A stretch of 64,000 nucleotides of DNA from Micromonospora inositola (GTDB lineage: Bacteria > Actinomycetota > Actinomycetes > Mycobacteriales > Micromonosporaceae), in NCBI RefSeq assembly GCF_900090285.1, contig NZ_LT607754.1, positions 5,234,001 through 5,298,000 of the forward strand. The letters run 5' to 3'. The position numbers and the translations under genes are program-made. Shown here one piece after another: positions 24,050 through 33,294 of this stretch (positions are counted from its first letter, which is position 1; every line of letters begins with the position of its first letter). Under the pieces are notes generated by a model. That model ran no database searches, was not told the DNA's origin, and saw only the letters and a list, made by a program, of their open reading frames with translations.

Positions 24050-26356
24050 ATGAGGGGAAAAGGCAGCGGGGACCAGCCTGCGCCCGACCGGCGGACTGAT
24101 CAGCAGCGGTTTCGTGGCCGCGCTCCGGTTGCCGCGGCGCCGACCGACCCGCCGCCGCCGGAGCAGGCGGCGACCTGGCGGCGACGGGCGCTTGACCAGC
24201 AGCTACCTGCCGCCCGGTTTCCCGCGGGCTCCGGCAGGCCGTCGCTGGTCTACCTCTGGGCGACGATGGTCCTGGCGGCGGCAATCGTGCTGGGGTTCGC
24301 GGTCAACAGCCAACGGGGCGTGCCCCCGGCCGTGGTCGACTCGCAGCGGGACAACGTGTTGAAGGTCGCGACCAGCACGAGCCTGACGATTCAGCACTCC
24401 ATCGAGGACCTCGACCAGCGGATTGCGGCCCGGTCCCCGACGACGCCCGATGCGGAGCTGCTCAAACAGGTCGTCGGGGACGGCGCGACCTGGAACGGAG
24501 CCGCGATCGTCGAGACGGCCTCCCGGCGCCCGCTGGCGACCCTCGGCCCCGGGTTGCCCGTCGACCTCCTGCCGCCAACGCTGACTGCCAACACCACGTA
24601 CCCGGTCACCACCGCGGATGGCCCGGCGCTGATCCGCAGCGTCGCGCTGGACCCGGTGCGGACCCTGCTGGCGGCCCAACCGCTCGACGTGGACGAGCTG
24701 CGGCTCAGCCCGACTGCCCGACAGGGCGTCTTCGTGATCACCCCGGATGGCAAGAGCACCCTGATGCAGGGGGTCAGCGCCGTCGACAAAGTGCACCTGC
24801 CGGTGGTCTTCCGCGGGCTGGCACAGTCCAAGTCCAGCGAAGGCCTCCCGATCAGGGTGACCGAGTGGCCGGACAAGCAGCTGGTCCTCGCCTCCGCTCC
24901 GGTGGGAGAGACCGGAGTGACACTGGCCACCTTGATTGTCGCGGACGAGGCGGGTGGCACCTCTACCATTCAGGGCGTTCTGACCGGCCTGACCCTGCTG
25001 GCCATGGCGGTGCCGAGCTTTCTGCTGATGCGGCTGGCGCTGGTCGGCCCCGTACGGTCGCTGCTCAAGCAGGCCAAGGCTCACGCCTGCGGCGACGTAC
25101 CCCCCAAGCGACGCCTGCTGCTGGTCGCCGAGGGGCACCGCATCGCCCGGGCGCTGGCACTGACGTCCGGCGACCCCTCGCCTTCCACGGCGCCGCGCAA
25201 CCGGTGGCGGTGGCGGCCGACCGCCAACCAGGCTCTGGCCTTGGCCACCGTGGTCGCTCTGCTCTGGCCGATGGCGGCCATGGCCGCCACGCTCCGCGCA
25301 CCTGAGCCGTCGATACCCGACCAGCTTGTCAGGGACGAGGAGACCCGGGCCGAGGCGGCGAGCACGCTCATGGGTAAGGCGCTGAACAATGGTCTGCAGA
25401 GCGTTATCCGCATCTCCCAGGCGGCTGAAGCCGGGGACCCGACCCAGATGACCCCGTTGCTGAAGCAGGAGTTGGACAACCACCAGCGCTTCCGCAGCCT
25501 CTACCTGATCGACCCGAACGGGTCGACGGTGAGCTCCGCCGGACGCGAGCCGCTCCGGAAGGAGCCGCTGCGCGGCGAGGCCGGTATCGATCTGGACGGC
25601 AGGACCGCCCGCGTCCCGGTGGTTTATGCCTTCCGGGTCGGCGCCAACGGCGTCGGGGTCGTCGGCGAGTTCAACATCGACTACCTGCTGGACATGCTGC
25701 GCGCGGTGGACGGACAGGCCCGGATCGTCGACCAGGATCTGCGAACGATCTTCGATTCAAAGGGCTTCCGCGCCTTCCAGGCGTTGGAGGGTAGCGCACG
25801 TGGCGCCGCGGCGGAGGCGCTGAAGGGCGGCACCGTCGGGCAGGCGGAGACGCCCGACGGGAAGCCAACTCTGATCGCTGCCGCCGGTCTGACCAAGCCC
25901 AATACGGTTACTCCGTTGAAGTGGTCGCTGGTGGTGGAGCAGGACCTGGCCGGTCTGCGGTTGCCGGCAAGCGACGGGCGGCGTTGGACGCTACTGGTCG
26001 CCGGCGCTGCGACAGGCGTCGTGGTGCTCGCCCAGGTGTGGCAGTACTACGTATTCGCGCGGCCGCTGCGGCGGCTCGCCGCTGAGGCCGACAGGATCAG
26101 CGACGGGTCCGTCGAGGCCCCCATCCCGCCGCAACGGCACGACGATATCGGCGCGTTGGCCATCTGCCTGGAGATCTGTCGTCAGGTCCGGCACACCGGC
26201 TCCAGCCGACTGGGCGGTGCGACCCGGTTGCGCGGCACGGAGAACGACCCCACCGCCGTGCTCCCCGAGGTTCCGCCGCGGCCTGAGGCTGATCCGGCCG
26301 CGCCGTCACCTGGCGATCCAGCGGATCACCCCGACGATCGAGACGACAGGGGTTGA
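24050..26356 (+). CDS. double-sensor membrane protein of the poly-gamma-glutamate operon, no output domain
   Basis: ATG 24050 follows GGAAGGAAGGGG and gives 768 aa. The proline-rich N-terminus is cytoplasmic. The order is then TM1 (LVYLWATMVLAAAIVLGF, about 62-80), a first extracytoplasmic module, TM2 (LTGLTLLAMAVPSFLLMRL) with a short HAMP-like GPVRSLLKQAKAHACGD. This is followed by TM3 (ALALATVVALLWPMAAMAA), a second extracytoplasmic module (LIDPNGSTVSSAGREP, RIVDQDLRTIFDSKG), TM4 (WTLLVAGAATGVVVLAQVWQ) and a HAMP stub (RPLRRLAAEADRISDGS). No kinase, cyclase or chemotaxis domain follows. Its stop is one base before the pgsB start, so it is likely to control or assist the synthase. Confidence 0.75.
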   Translation: MRGKGSGDQPAPDRRTDQQRFRGRAPVAAAPTDPPPPEQAATWRRRALDQQLPAARFPAGSGRPSLVYLWATMVLAAAIVLGFAVNSQRGVPPAVVDSQRDNVLKVATSTSLTIQHSIEDLDQRIAARSPTTPDAELLKQVVGDGATWNGAAIVETASRRPLATLGPGLPVDLLPPTLTANTTYPVTTADGPALIRSVALDPVRTLLAAQPLDVDELRLSPTARQGVFVITPDGKSTLMQGVSAVDKVHLPVVFRGLAQSKSSEGLPIRVTEWPDKQLVLASAPVGETGVTLATLIVADEAGGTSTIQGVLTGLTLLAMAVPSFLLMRLALVGPVRSLLKQAKAHACGDVPPKRRLLLVAEGHRIARALALTSGDPSPSTAPRNRWRWRPTANQALALATVVALLWPMAAMAATLRAPEPSIPDQLVRDEETRAEAASTLMGKALNNGLQSVIRISQAAEAGDPTQMTPLLKQELDNHQRFRSLYLIDPNGSTVSSAGREPLRKEPLRGEAGIDLDGRTARVPVVYAFRVGANGVGVVGEFNIDYLLDMLRAVDGQARIVDQDLRTIFDSKGFRAFQALEGSARGAAAEALKGGTVGQAETPDGKPTLIAAAGLTKPNTVTPLKWSLVVEQDLAGLRLPASDGRRWTLLVAGAATGVVVLAQVWQYYVFARPLRRLAAEADRISDGSVEAPIPPQRHDDIGALAICLEICRQVRHTGSSRLGGATRLRGTENDPTAVLPEVPPRPEADPAAPSPGDPADHPDDRDDRG

Positions 26357-26357
26357 G

Positions 26358-27599
26358 ATGGCATACCTCTACATCCTTTTCGTCCTCTGCTGCCTGGCCC
26401 TGCTCGTCGCCGGGGTCATCGAGCAGCGCAATCACTACCGCAATCTGGAGAAGATCTCGAACCGTGTGTTGGTCAACGGCATCCGCGGCAAGAGTTCGAT
26501 CACCCGCCTCTGCGCAGGCGCCTTGCGCGGCGGCGGCCGAGTGGTGGTGGCCAAGACCACCGGCACCGCCGCCCGGTTCATCTTCCCGGACGCCAGTGAA
26601 GAGCCGGTGCACCGCAAGTTCGGCATCGCGAATGTGGTCGAGCAGATCGGCATTGTGCGACGGGCCGCCGTGTACCACCCGGACGTCCTGGTCATGGAGT
26701 GCATGGCGGTGATGCCGGCGCTGCAGGAGGTCAATCAGAGCAAGCTGATCCGGTCGAACATCGGGGTGCTGTGCAACGTACGCGAGGACCATCTCACCGA
26801 GATGGGCCCCACGTTGGACGACGTCGCCCGGTCCCTGAGCCGGTCGATGCCGCGGGGAGGTGTCTGCATCACCGCCGAGCGGGACCGGCTGGCGATCCTG
26901 CAGGAGGAAGCGGAACGGCGCGACTGCCGTCTCATCGCGGTCGATCCCGAGTCGGTGACGGACCGTGAGATGGACGGATTCGGCTGGATCACCTTCAAGG
27001 AGAACGTCGCCATCGCGCTGGCCGTCGCCGAGCAACTGGGTGTCGACCGGCACAGCGCGCTCAAGGGCATGTGGGAGGCGCCGTCCGATCCGGGTGTCCT
27101 TTCCGTGTCGCGCGTGCTGCACGGCGACAAGCGGATCCGGTTCGCCAACATCTTCGCCGCGAACGACCCCGAGTCCACCTACATGAATATCCAGCAGCTG
27201 GAGAACCAGCAGCTCATCACCCGACCGCTGACCATGGTGATCAATTGCCGGCCGGACCGGATCGAACGCAACGGTCAGATGGGAGAGCTGAGCGGCCGGG
27301 TGCGACCGGACAACATCGTCCTGATCGGTGAGGTGACCAAGAGCGCCCGGACGACCATTCCGCCGGACCTTCAGGATCGGATCGTCGATCTCGGTGGCAA
27401 GCTCGCTCCGGACCAACTGCTGAGAGACGTGGCGGCCGCAGCGCCGAACGACTCCTCGATCGTCGCGGTGGGGAACATCCACGGGCAGGGTGAGGTGTTG
27501 GTCCATCAGCTGGCGGAGCTGCCGGGCTGGACCTGCGAGGACGGTTCACCATCCGCCTCCACGCTTCGTACGCCAACTGGAGAAAGGATCCAACGATGA
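26358..27599 (+). CDS. pgsB: PgsB/CapB poly-gamma-glutamate synthase, ATP-dependent amide ligase
   Basis: The 413-aa protein starts at ATG 26358, one base after the preceding stop. It has a short N-terminal membrane span (LYILFVLCCLALLVAGVI), then the family P-loop NGIRGKSSITRL (residues 40-51) as in PgsB, and TTGTAARFIFPD. Further Mur-ligase-like segments are MECMAVMPALQEVNQSKLI, SNIGVLCNVREDHLTEMG and NCRPDRIERNGQMG. Bacillus PgsB is about 390 aa and joins glutamate units through gamma-amide bonds at the membrane, using ATP. It overlaps pgsC by 4 bases (ATGA). Confidence 0.95.
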   Translation: MAYLYILFVLCCLALLVAGVIEQRNHYRNLEKISNRVLVNGIRGKSSITRLCAGALRGGGRVVVAKTTGTAARFIFPDASEEPVHRKFGIANVVEQIGIVRRAAVYHPDVLVMECMAVMPALQEVNQSKLIRSNIGVLCNVREDHLTEMGPTLDDVARSLSRSMPRGGVCITAERDRLAILQEEAERRDCRLIAVDPESVTDREMDGFGWITFKENVAIALAVAEQLGVDRHSALKGMWEAPSDPGVLSVSRVLHGDKRIRFANIFAANDPESTYMNIQQLENQQLITRPLTMVINCRPDRIERNGQMGELSGRVRPDNIVLIGEVTKSARTTIPPDLQDRIVDLGGKLAPDQLLRDVAAAAPNDSSIVAVGNIHGQGEVLVHQLAELPGWTCEDGSPSASTLRTPTGERIQR

Positions 27600-28081
27600 C
27601 GTTCGGCGGAGAACTCAGTGCCCAGATGGCTACCGCGAGCCTCGGCATCGGACTGGTGTTCGCGCTCCTTTGCTACCTGACCACCAACCTCTCGCCGGGC
27701 GGCATGATCACCCCTGGCTGGATCGCGTTGACGCTCATCGAGGATAAGCTGCAGGCCCTGATCATCGTCGGGATGACCGTTCTCACCTATCTCCTCACCC
27801 TACTGCTGCAACGGGTCGTCATCCTCTACGGCAAGCGACTGTTCGCGGCGATCGTGCTGCTCAGCGTCCTCCTGCAGCTGACCCTGTTCGTCATCGTCCA
27901 GCAGGACCTGCCGCTACTGTTCGCCCACCAGACGCTCGGCTTCGTCATCCCCGGACTGATCGCGTACCAGCTCGTGCGTCAGCCGCCCAAGGCGACCATC
28001 CTGGCGACCATCATCGTGACCGGGATCACCTTCGGCCTGGCGTACAGCGGCATCGTCGCCGGCTTCGTTCCGGTGACGTGA
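27596..28081 (+). CDS. pgsC: PgsC/CapC poly-gamma-glutamate synthase membrane subunit
   Basis: The 161-aa protein is nearly all membrane, with about five spans (ATASLGIGLVFALLCYLTTN, ALIIVGMTVLTYLLTLLL, FAAIVLLSVLLQLTLFVIV, LGFVIPGLIAYQLV, ATIIVTGITFGLAYSGIV). It carries the conserved NLSPGGMITPGWIAL loop of PgsC/CapC at residues about 31-45. It forms the synthase core with PgsB. Start and stop overlap the neighbouring frames, so the block is translated as a unit. Confidence 0.95.
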   Translation: MTFGGELSAQMATASLGIGLVFALLCYLTTNLSPGGMITPGWIALTLIEDKLQALIIVGMTVLTYLLTLLLQRVVILYGKRLFAAIVLLSVLLQLTLFVIVQQDLPLLFAHQTLGFVIPGLIAYQLVRQPPKATILATIIVTGITFGLAYSGIVAGFVPVT

Positions 28082-28122
28082 CCGATCGCCCGAACGACGA
28101 CGTCGCGAAAGGAGAAGCGGGC

Positions 28123-29175
28123 ATGGACTACCGGACGTACCTCCGCAGGCCGACAGTCCTGCTGACCGTCGCCGGGTTTGCCCTGCTGATCGTCGCAAGC
28201 GCCATCATCTATGTCGTGGCACGACCGTCGCCCTCGGACCAACCGGTGCTGACTCTGGGCGGGGCGAAGGCGGCCGAAGGTTCGGCACTAGGTGCTTCGG
28301 GCTACACCTACCACCGGTCGACCGGACCGGACCGTACGGAGATCATCGACTCCTCCGGGCAACCCGTTGCGACCATGACCGACGGTGCGCGGACGGTGCA
28401 GCTGAACGGTCCGTCCCGGACGTTCGAGGAGCCGCGCTTCACCGATGCGAAAATCGACACGAACGTCTGGGTCCGGCTCGCGCCGCAGGCGTGGCATGCC
28501 GGCGCTGAACAGGAGAAATGGTTCACCGACTGGCTCGTCGCGGCCCGCCAGGACCGCTCGCCGGACGTGTTGGCGATCGCCTTTGAATACGTCGACGGAG
28601 CCCCCGTCAAGAAGGACAACCAGGGACAGCAGTATTCGGGTGACGCCTCGTTCGGGCCACCGGACCCCCTGGATCCCGACGGCCGCGCGGAGCGCTCCGA
28701 CTTCTACGACTACCTGGAGATGCCGTGGACGTTCCTGGACGGCAAGCTTGGCATGCCTGACCCGGAGCGCAAGCTGTCCCTGGACTGCTCCGGCTTCCTG
28801 CGGATGGTCTACGGTCACCGGCTCGGGTATCCGTTGCGCGGATCGAACACCCCGGGCGAGGGTCTTCCACGCCGTGCAACCGCGATGGCCGCAGTGGGCC
28901 CAGGCGTCCAGTTGATGCCCAACTCCGGCCAGCGGGCCCGGGGGATGGACCGCCTACTCCCCGGGGACCTGGTGTTCTTCAACGCCCAGCCGATCCCCAG
29001 CGGCCAAATCGATCACTCGGGCATTTACCTCGGCCTCGACGACGGCGGGCACCACCGGTTCATTTCCAGCCGGTCCCAGACGGACGGTCCCACCATGGGC
29101 GACCTCTCCGGCGTACCCATCCTGGACGGTACCGGCTACTGGCCGGATCGGTGGCGCACCGCTCGCCGACTCTGA
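28123..29175 (+). CDS. membrane-anchored NlpC/P60 hydrolase of the poly-gamma-glutamate locus
   Basis: ATG 28123 is preferred because AAAGGAG stands 8 bases upstream; a GTG at 28078 overlaps the pgsC stop and would add 15 residues. The 350-aa protein has one N-terminal span (VLLTVAGFALLIVASAIIYV), a region of about 180 unassigned residues, and then an NlpC/P60 domain with C222 (KLSLDCSGFLRMVYG) and H298 (QIDHSGIYLGLDDG). NlpC/P60 enzymes cut D-gamma-glutamyl bonds. Bacillus PgdS, which degrades poly-gamma-glutamate, uses this fold. Here it could trim or release the polymer, or remodel peptidoglycan during export. Confidence 0.85.
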   Translation: MDYRTYLRRPTVLLTVAGFALLIVASAIIYVVARPSPSDQPVLTLGGAKAAEGSALGASGYTYHRSTGPDRTEIIDSSGQPVATMTDGARTVQLNGPSRTFEEPRFTDAKIDTNVWVRLAPQAWHAGAEQEKWFTDWLVAARQDRSPDVLAIAFEYVDGAPVKKDNQGQQYSGDASFGPPDPLDPDGRAERSDFYDYLEMPWTFLDGKLGMPDPERKLSLDCSGFLRMVYGHRLGYPLRGSNTPGEGLPRRATAMAAVGPGVQLMPNSGQRARGMDRLLPGDLVFFNAQPIPSGQIDHSGIYLGLDDGGHHRFISSRSQTDGPTMGDLSGVPILDGTGYWPDRWRTARRL

Positions 29176-29266
29176 TCCCCACCGAGGTCAAGGGGTACCG
29201 GCAACTGACGTTCGGGCGTCGAGCCGGCATGCGAACCGCTTCAGAGTCACCCGCTACAGTGCGGTC

Positions 29267-29815
29267 GTGTGCGAGGGCGGGTCCGGCGACGAGGAGTTGC
29301 TCACCGTACGGCTGCGGTTGGTACGGCCGAGCGCGGCCGACGTCCCGACGATCCTCGCCCTGCATCGGGACCCCTTGGCCTGCGCACACAACCCGTCCGA
29401 CATGCTGGCCGACCCCGACGAGGCCGCCGAGCGTCAGCGCGGCTGGGACGGGCACTGGCGGCGACACGGATTCGGATACTGGTCGGTGCGGTGGGGCGAT
29501 GCCGATCCCGGCGATGCCCCGATCGGGTTCTGCGGGCTGAAGGTGATGCGGCTGCACGGTGGCGAGGTGCTGAACCTGTTCTACCGCCTCGACCCGGCGG
29601 TCTGGGGCGGCGGCGTCGCCTCGGAGGCCGCCGCCGCGGTGGTCGGCTGGGCGGCGGCGCGGGCGCCGGGCCGTCCGGTGGTGGCCCGGGTACGCGCGGC
29701 CAACGTCGCCTCGGCCCGGGTGGCGCGCCGGGTGGGTCTGCGCCGTGCCCCGCAGCTGGACGCAGAGGGTGAGGACGGGCTGGACGAGGTGTACTGCTCT
29801 CCCTGGCCGGCCTGA
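29267..29815 (+). CDS. GNAT N-acetyltransferase
   Basis: A GTG start at 29267 opens a 182-aa protein with LLTVRLRLVRPSAADVPTIL, DEAAERQRGWDGHWRRHGFG, IGFCGLKVM, and the acetyl-CoA loop DPAVWGGGVASEA. Close to the end are NVASARVARRVGL and DEVYCSPW. It belongs to the RimJ/RimL-like group. The substrate is unknown. The 91-base gap after the hydrolase gene suggests it is not part of the polymer operon. Confidence 0.85.
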   Translation: MCEGGSGDEELLTVRLRLVRPSAADVPTILALHRDPLACAHNPSDMLADPDEAAERQRGWDGHWRRHGFGYWSVRWGDADPGDAPIGFCGLKVMRLHGGEVLNLFYRLDPAVWGGGVASEAAAAVVGWAAARAPGRPVVARVRAANVASARVARRVGLRRAPQLDAEGEDGLDEVYCSPWPA

Positions 29816-30019
29816 CGCTCTCTCCCCCTTGCGCGCAGCCCGCCTGGGTACCCGTGTGGGAGTCGGCATTTGGCGGAGGACGAGCCACACCTTCCGTAGG
29901 ACCCGGTGGTGACCGTTCGGCTCACCGGAGCGACCGTCCGGCGCGCCGAGGGTTTCGCCGCGGTGGGCGTTGCGGGCATGAAAGCAGGCAAGGTTTCCCT
30001 TCGGAGAGGAAGCACAAGC

Positions 30020-31441
30020 ATGCTTTCCGCACTCGATCGTGGGCATACCGTCGCGCCGCCCGGGTACAGCCGCTGGCTGATTCCGCCGGCGGCGTTGGCG
30101 ATCCATCTCTGCATCGGGCAGGTCTACGCGACCAGCGTGTACAAGAACTCCTTGATCGCCCACTTCGACGCCAGCCAGACGGCGATCGGGATCATCTTCA
30201 GCATCGCGATCGTGATGCTGGGGTTGTCGGCGGCGGTGGCGGGCACGTGGGTGGAGGCGAACGGGCCGCGTAAGGCGATGTTCGTCTCGGCGTGCTTCTG
30301 GGCGGCCGGGTTCCTGGTGGGTGCGCTGGGCATCGCGACCCGGCAGTTGTGGCTGCTGTATCTCGGCTACGGGTTGCTGGGCGGGATCGGTCTGGGAATC
30401 GGCTACATCTCCCCCGTCTCCACGTTGATCAAGTGGTTCCCGGACCGGCCGGGTCTGGCGACCGGTCTGGCGATCATGGGGTTCGGGGGTGGGGCGATGG
30501 TGGCCTCTCCCCTGTCTCGGCAGTTGCTGTCGTTCTACGATCCGGGGTACGACCCGGCGAACGCGGGTTCGACGGCGTCGGGCGGTGCGTTGGTGTGGCT
30601 GTTCGTGACGTTGGGCGTCGGATACTTCCTGATCATGATGTTCGGGGTGTTCAACGTGCGGGTACCGGCGGCGGACTGGCGGCCGGCGGGCTTCGACCCG
30701 GCGCGGGTGGCGGCGAAGCCGATGGTGACCACGGCGAACGTGTCGGCGGCGAACGCGGTGAGGACGCGGTCGTTCTGGCTGCTGTGGGTGGTGCTGTTCT
30801 GCAACGTGACCGCGGGTATCGGGATCCTGGAGCAGGCCAGCCCGATGATCCAGGACTTCTTCCGGGACAACGGGACGTCAGCGGTGTCGGTGGCGGCGGC
30901 GGGTGGCTTCGTGGGGTTGCTGTCGCTGTTCAACATGGCGGGCCGGTTCGCGTGGTCGTCGACGTCGGACCTGATCGGCCGCAAGCCGATCTACCTGATG
31001 TACCTCGGCGTCGGCATGGTGCTGTACGCGCTGCTGGCGTTGGTCGGGCAGACGGCCACGGCGTTGTTCGTGCTGCTGGCGTGCGTGATCCTGTCGTTCT
31101 ACGGCGGCGGGTTCGCCACGGTGCCGGCGTACCTGCGGGACCTGTTCGGCACGTTCCAGGTGGGGGCGATCCACGGGCGGCTGTTGACGGCGTGGTCGGC
31201 GGCGGGGATCGCCGGTCCGCTGATCGTCAACGGGTTCCTGGACGCCCAGGGCAAGCCGGGGACGTTGACGGCGGCGGCGTACCGGCCGGCGTTGTTCACG
31301 ATGGTCGGGGTGCTGGCGGTGGGGTTCATCGCCAACCTGTTGATCCGGCCGGTGCCGGAGCGGTTCCACGAGCCGTCGGCGGGCGGTGGCGTCGATGAGG
31401 GTACGGAGCCGGTGACGGCGGAGAGGAGCGGCACGCGATGA
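30020..31441 (+). CDS. OFA-family MFS transporter (oxalate/formate antiporter type)
   Basis: ATG 30020 lies downstream of CGGAGAGGA. The 473-aa protein has 12 spans and OFA features: HLCIGQVYATSVY in helix 1, GLLGGIGLGIGYISPVSTLI in helix 4, KWFPDRPGLATGLAIMGFGG and GRFAWSSTSDLIGRKPIYL. It would exchange small organic acids at the membrane; the actual substrate is open. The stop overlaps the start of a 41-aa partner gene. Confidence 0.9.
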   Translation: MLSALDRGHTVAPPGYSRWLIPPAALAIHLCIGQVYATSVYKNSLIAHFDASQTAIGIIFSIAIVMLGLSAAVAGTWVEANGPRKAMFVSACFWAAGFLVGALGIATRQLWLLYLGYGLLGGIGLGIGYISPVSTLIKWFPDRPGLATGLAIMGFGGGAMVASPLSRQLLSFYDPGYDPANAGSTASGGALVWLFVTLGVGYFLIMMFGVFNVRVPAADWRPAGFDPARVAAKPMVTTANVSAANAVRTRSFWLLWVVLFCNVTAGIGILEQASPMIQDFFRDNGTSAVSVAAAGGFVGLLSLFNMAGRFAWSSTSDLIGRKPIYLMYLGVGMVLYALLALVGQTATALFVLLACVILSFYGGGFATVPAYLRDLFGTFQVGAIHGRLLTAWSAAGIAGPLIVNGFLDAQGKPGTLTAAAYRPALFTMVGVLAVGFIANLLIRPVPERFHEPSAGGGVDEGTEPVTAERSGTR

Positions 31442-31563
31442 ACGAGGCAGGCCCGCGCGGGCAGCAGGCCCGGTTGTGGATCTCGTGGCTGGTGGTGTCG
31501 GTGCTGCTGGGTTACGGGGTGGTGCAGACGCTGATCACGGCCGCGAAGTTGTTCACCCATTAG
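31438..31563 (+). CDS. MFS transporter small subunit, 41 aa
   Basis: ATG 31438 overlaps the transporter stop (ATGA). The product, MNEAGPRGQQARLWISWLVV followed by a hydrophobic span (VSVLLGYGVVQTLITAAKLF) and FTH, is a single-span protein. Such mini-proteins are known directly downstream of OFA-family transporters in actinobacteria and are called small subunits. Translational coupling supports a joint complex. Confidence 0.8.
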   Translation: MNEAGPRGQQARLWISWLVVSVLLGYGVVQTLITAAKLFTH

Positions 31564-31611
31564 GGGTGGGTGGGAACGGCCCGGGGCGGGTATCGCCCCG
31601 GGCCGTCGTCG

Positions 31612-32340
31612 TCACAGGCCGCCGGCGACGCGGAGCACGGCGCCGGTGGTGTAGGAGGCATCGGGGCCGAGGAGCCAGGCGATGGCGGCGGCGACCTCGT
31701 CGGGTTCGCCGGCGCGGCCCAGCGGGATGCGTCCGGCCGCGCTGTCCGCCCGGTCGGGTACGCCGGACAGCGCATGGATGTCGGTGCGGATGATGCCGGG
31801 GGCGACGGCGTTGACGCGGATGCCGTGCGGGGCGAGTTCCTTGGCCAGGCCGAGGGTGAGGGTGTCGGTGGCGGCCTTGACGGCGGCGTAGTGGACGTAT
31901 TCGCCGGGGCTGCCGAGGGTGGCGGCGGCGGAGGAGACGTTGACGATGGCGCCGCCGTGGGTCATCCGGCGGGCGGCCTGTTGGGCGCAGAGGACGTACC
32001 CGATGAGGTTGACGTCGACGACCTGGCGCAGGTCGTCGGGGCGCAGCTCGGTGAACGGGCCGATCGGGCTGGTGATGCCGGCGTTGTTGACCATGCCGGT
32101 GACGGGTCCGAGGTCGGCGGCGGTGTCGAAGAGGCGCTGCACCTGGTCGGGGTCGGTCGTGTCGGCGGGGACGGCGAGGCCGCGGCGGCCGGTGGCGTGG
32201 ATGTCGTCGAGGACTGCCTTCGCGGCGGTGTGGTCGCGGCGGTAGCCGATGGCGATGTGGTGGCCGGCCGCGGCGAGGCGGCGCGCGGTGGCGGCGCCGA
32301 TGCCGCGGCTACCGCCGGTGACGATGGTGACGGAGGTCAA
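31612..32340 (-). CDS. short-chain dehydrogenase/reductase (FabG-like)
   Basis: The 242-aa enzyme has the classical SDR set: TGGSRGIGAATARRL (cofactor loop, residues 8-22), NNAG (about 86-89), the catalytic S of IVNVSSAAATLG, and Y-x-x-x-K in YVHYAAVKAATDTL. The C-terminus ends TGAVLRVAGGL. The arginine after the second glycine strand (GYRRDH) favours NADP(H). It converges with the transporter operon and is divergent from the patatin gene 78 bases away. Confidence 0.9.
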   Translation of the reverse strand: MTSVTIVTGGSRGIGAATARRLAAAGHHIAIGYRRDHTAAKAVLDDIHATGRRGLAVPADTTDPDQVQRLFDTAADLGPVTGMVNNAGITSPIGPFTELRPDDLRQVVDVNLIGYVLCAQQAARRMTHGGAIVNVSSAAATLGSPGEYVHYAAVKAATDTLTLGLAKELAPHGIRVNAVAPGIIRTDIHALSGVPDRADSAAGRIPLGRAGEPDEVAAAIAWLLGPDASYTTGAVLRVAGGL

Positions 32341-32418
32341 TGCCCGCTCCCCTGCCCTGGTGGTGCGGGTGACGTTACCGTGACCGGCACGGTCCGGTGG
32401 TGGAGAGGACGATCACAC

Positions 32419-33249
32419 ATGACGCGGGCGTTGGTGCTGGGTGGTGGCGGGGTGACCGGGGTGGCCTGGGAGCTGGGGCTGCTGGCCGGGTTGGCGGAGC
32501 GGGGCGTGGAGCTGGCCGGGGCGGACCTGGTGGTGGGCACGTCCGCAGGGTCGGTGGTGGGGGCGCAGGTGTGTTCCGGGGTGCCGGTGGAGCAGTTGTA
32601 CGCGGCGCAGTTGCGCCCGGCCACCGGCGAGCTGGCCGCTCGGTTCGGGGTGGGTGCGGTGGCCCGGCTGCTGTGGGCGGGTGGGCGTACCCGGGACGAG
32701 GTGCGGTCGCGGGCCCGGATCGGGGCGATGGCCCTCGCCGCACGGACGGCGTCGGAGGCGTCGCGGCGGGCGGTGATCGAGGGGCGCCTGCCGTCGCGGG
32801 AGTGGCCGGCGCGGCGGCTGCTGGTGACGGCGGTGGACGCGGGCTCGGGTGAGTTCGTGGTGTTCGACGCGGCCAGCGGGGTGTCGCTGGTGGACGCGGT
32901 GGGGGCCAGCTGCGCGGTGCCGGGGGTGTGGCCGCCGGTGACGATCGGCGATCGCCGGTACGTCGACGGTGGGATGCGCTCGGCGGTGAACGCGGACCTG
33001 GCCGAGGGTGCGGAGGCGGTGGTGGTGGTGGCGCCGGTGTCGTCGGCGTTCGGGCCGATGCCACGGCTGTCGGCGCAGGTGGCGGCGCTGCGGCGCTCGG
33101 CGCGGGTGACGGTGGTGGCGCCGGACGCGGCGGCCCGGCGGGCGATCGGGCGCAACGTGCTGGATCCGGCGCGGCGGGCGGGTGCGGCGCGGGCGGGCCG
33201 GGCGCAGGCGGCGGCGGTGTCCGACGAGGTGGCCCGGGTCTGGGGCTGA
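32419..33249 (+). CDS. patatin-like phospholipase
   Basis: ATG 32419 follows GGAGAGGA. The 276-aa protein contains the oxyanion loop LGGGGVTGVAWELGLL (residues about 7-22), the nucleophile elbow GTSAG (about 41-45) and the catalytic Asp in YVDGGM (about 185). The dyad is complete, so a lipid acyl hydrolase activity is expected, probably cytoplasmic. It is followed 45 bases later by the peroxiredoxin gene in the same direction. Confidence 0.9.
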   Translation: MTRALVLGGGGVTGVAWELGLLAGLAERGVELAGADLVVGTSAGSVVGAQVCSGVPVEQLYAAQLRPATGELAARFGVGAVARLLWAGGRTRDEVRSRARIGAMALAARTASEASRRAVIEGRLPSREWPARRLLVTAVDAGSGEFVVFDAASGVSLVDAVGASCAVPGVWPPVTIGDRRYVDGGMRSAVNADLAEGAEAVVVVAPVSSAFGPMPRLSAQVAALRRSARVTVVAPDAAARRAIGRNVLDPARRAGAARAGRAQAAAVSDEVARVWG

Positions 33250-33294
33250 TCGCTTACGCTCAGCGCGCTCGGGGTCGATCAGCGGAGGTGCGCG

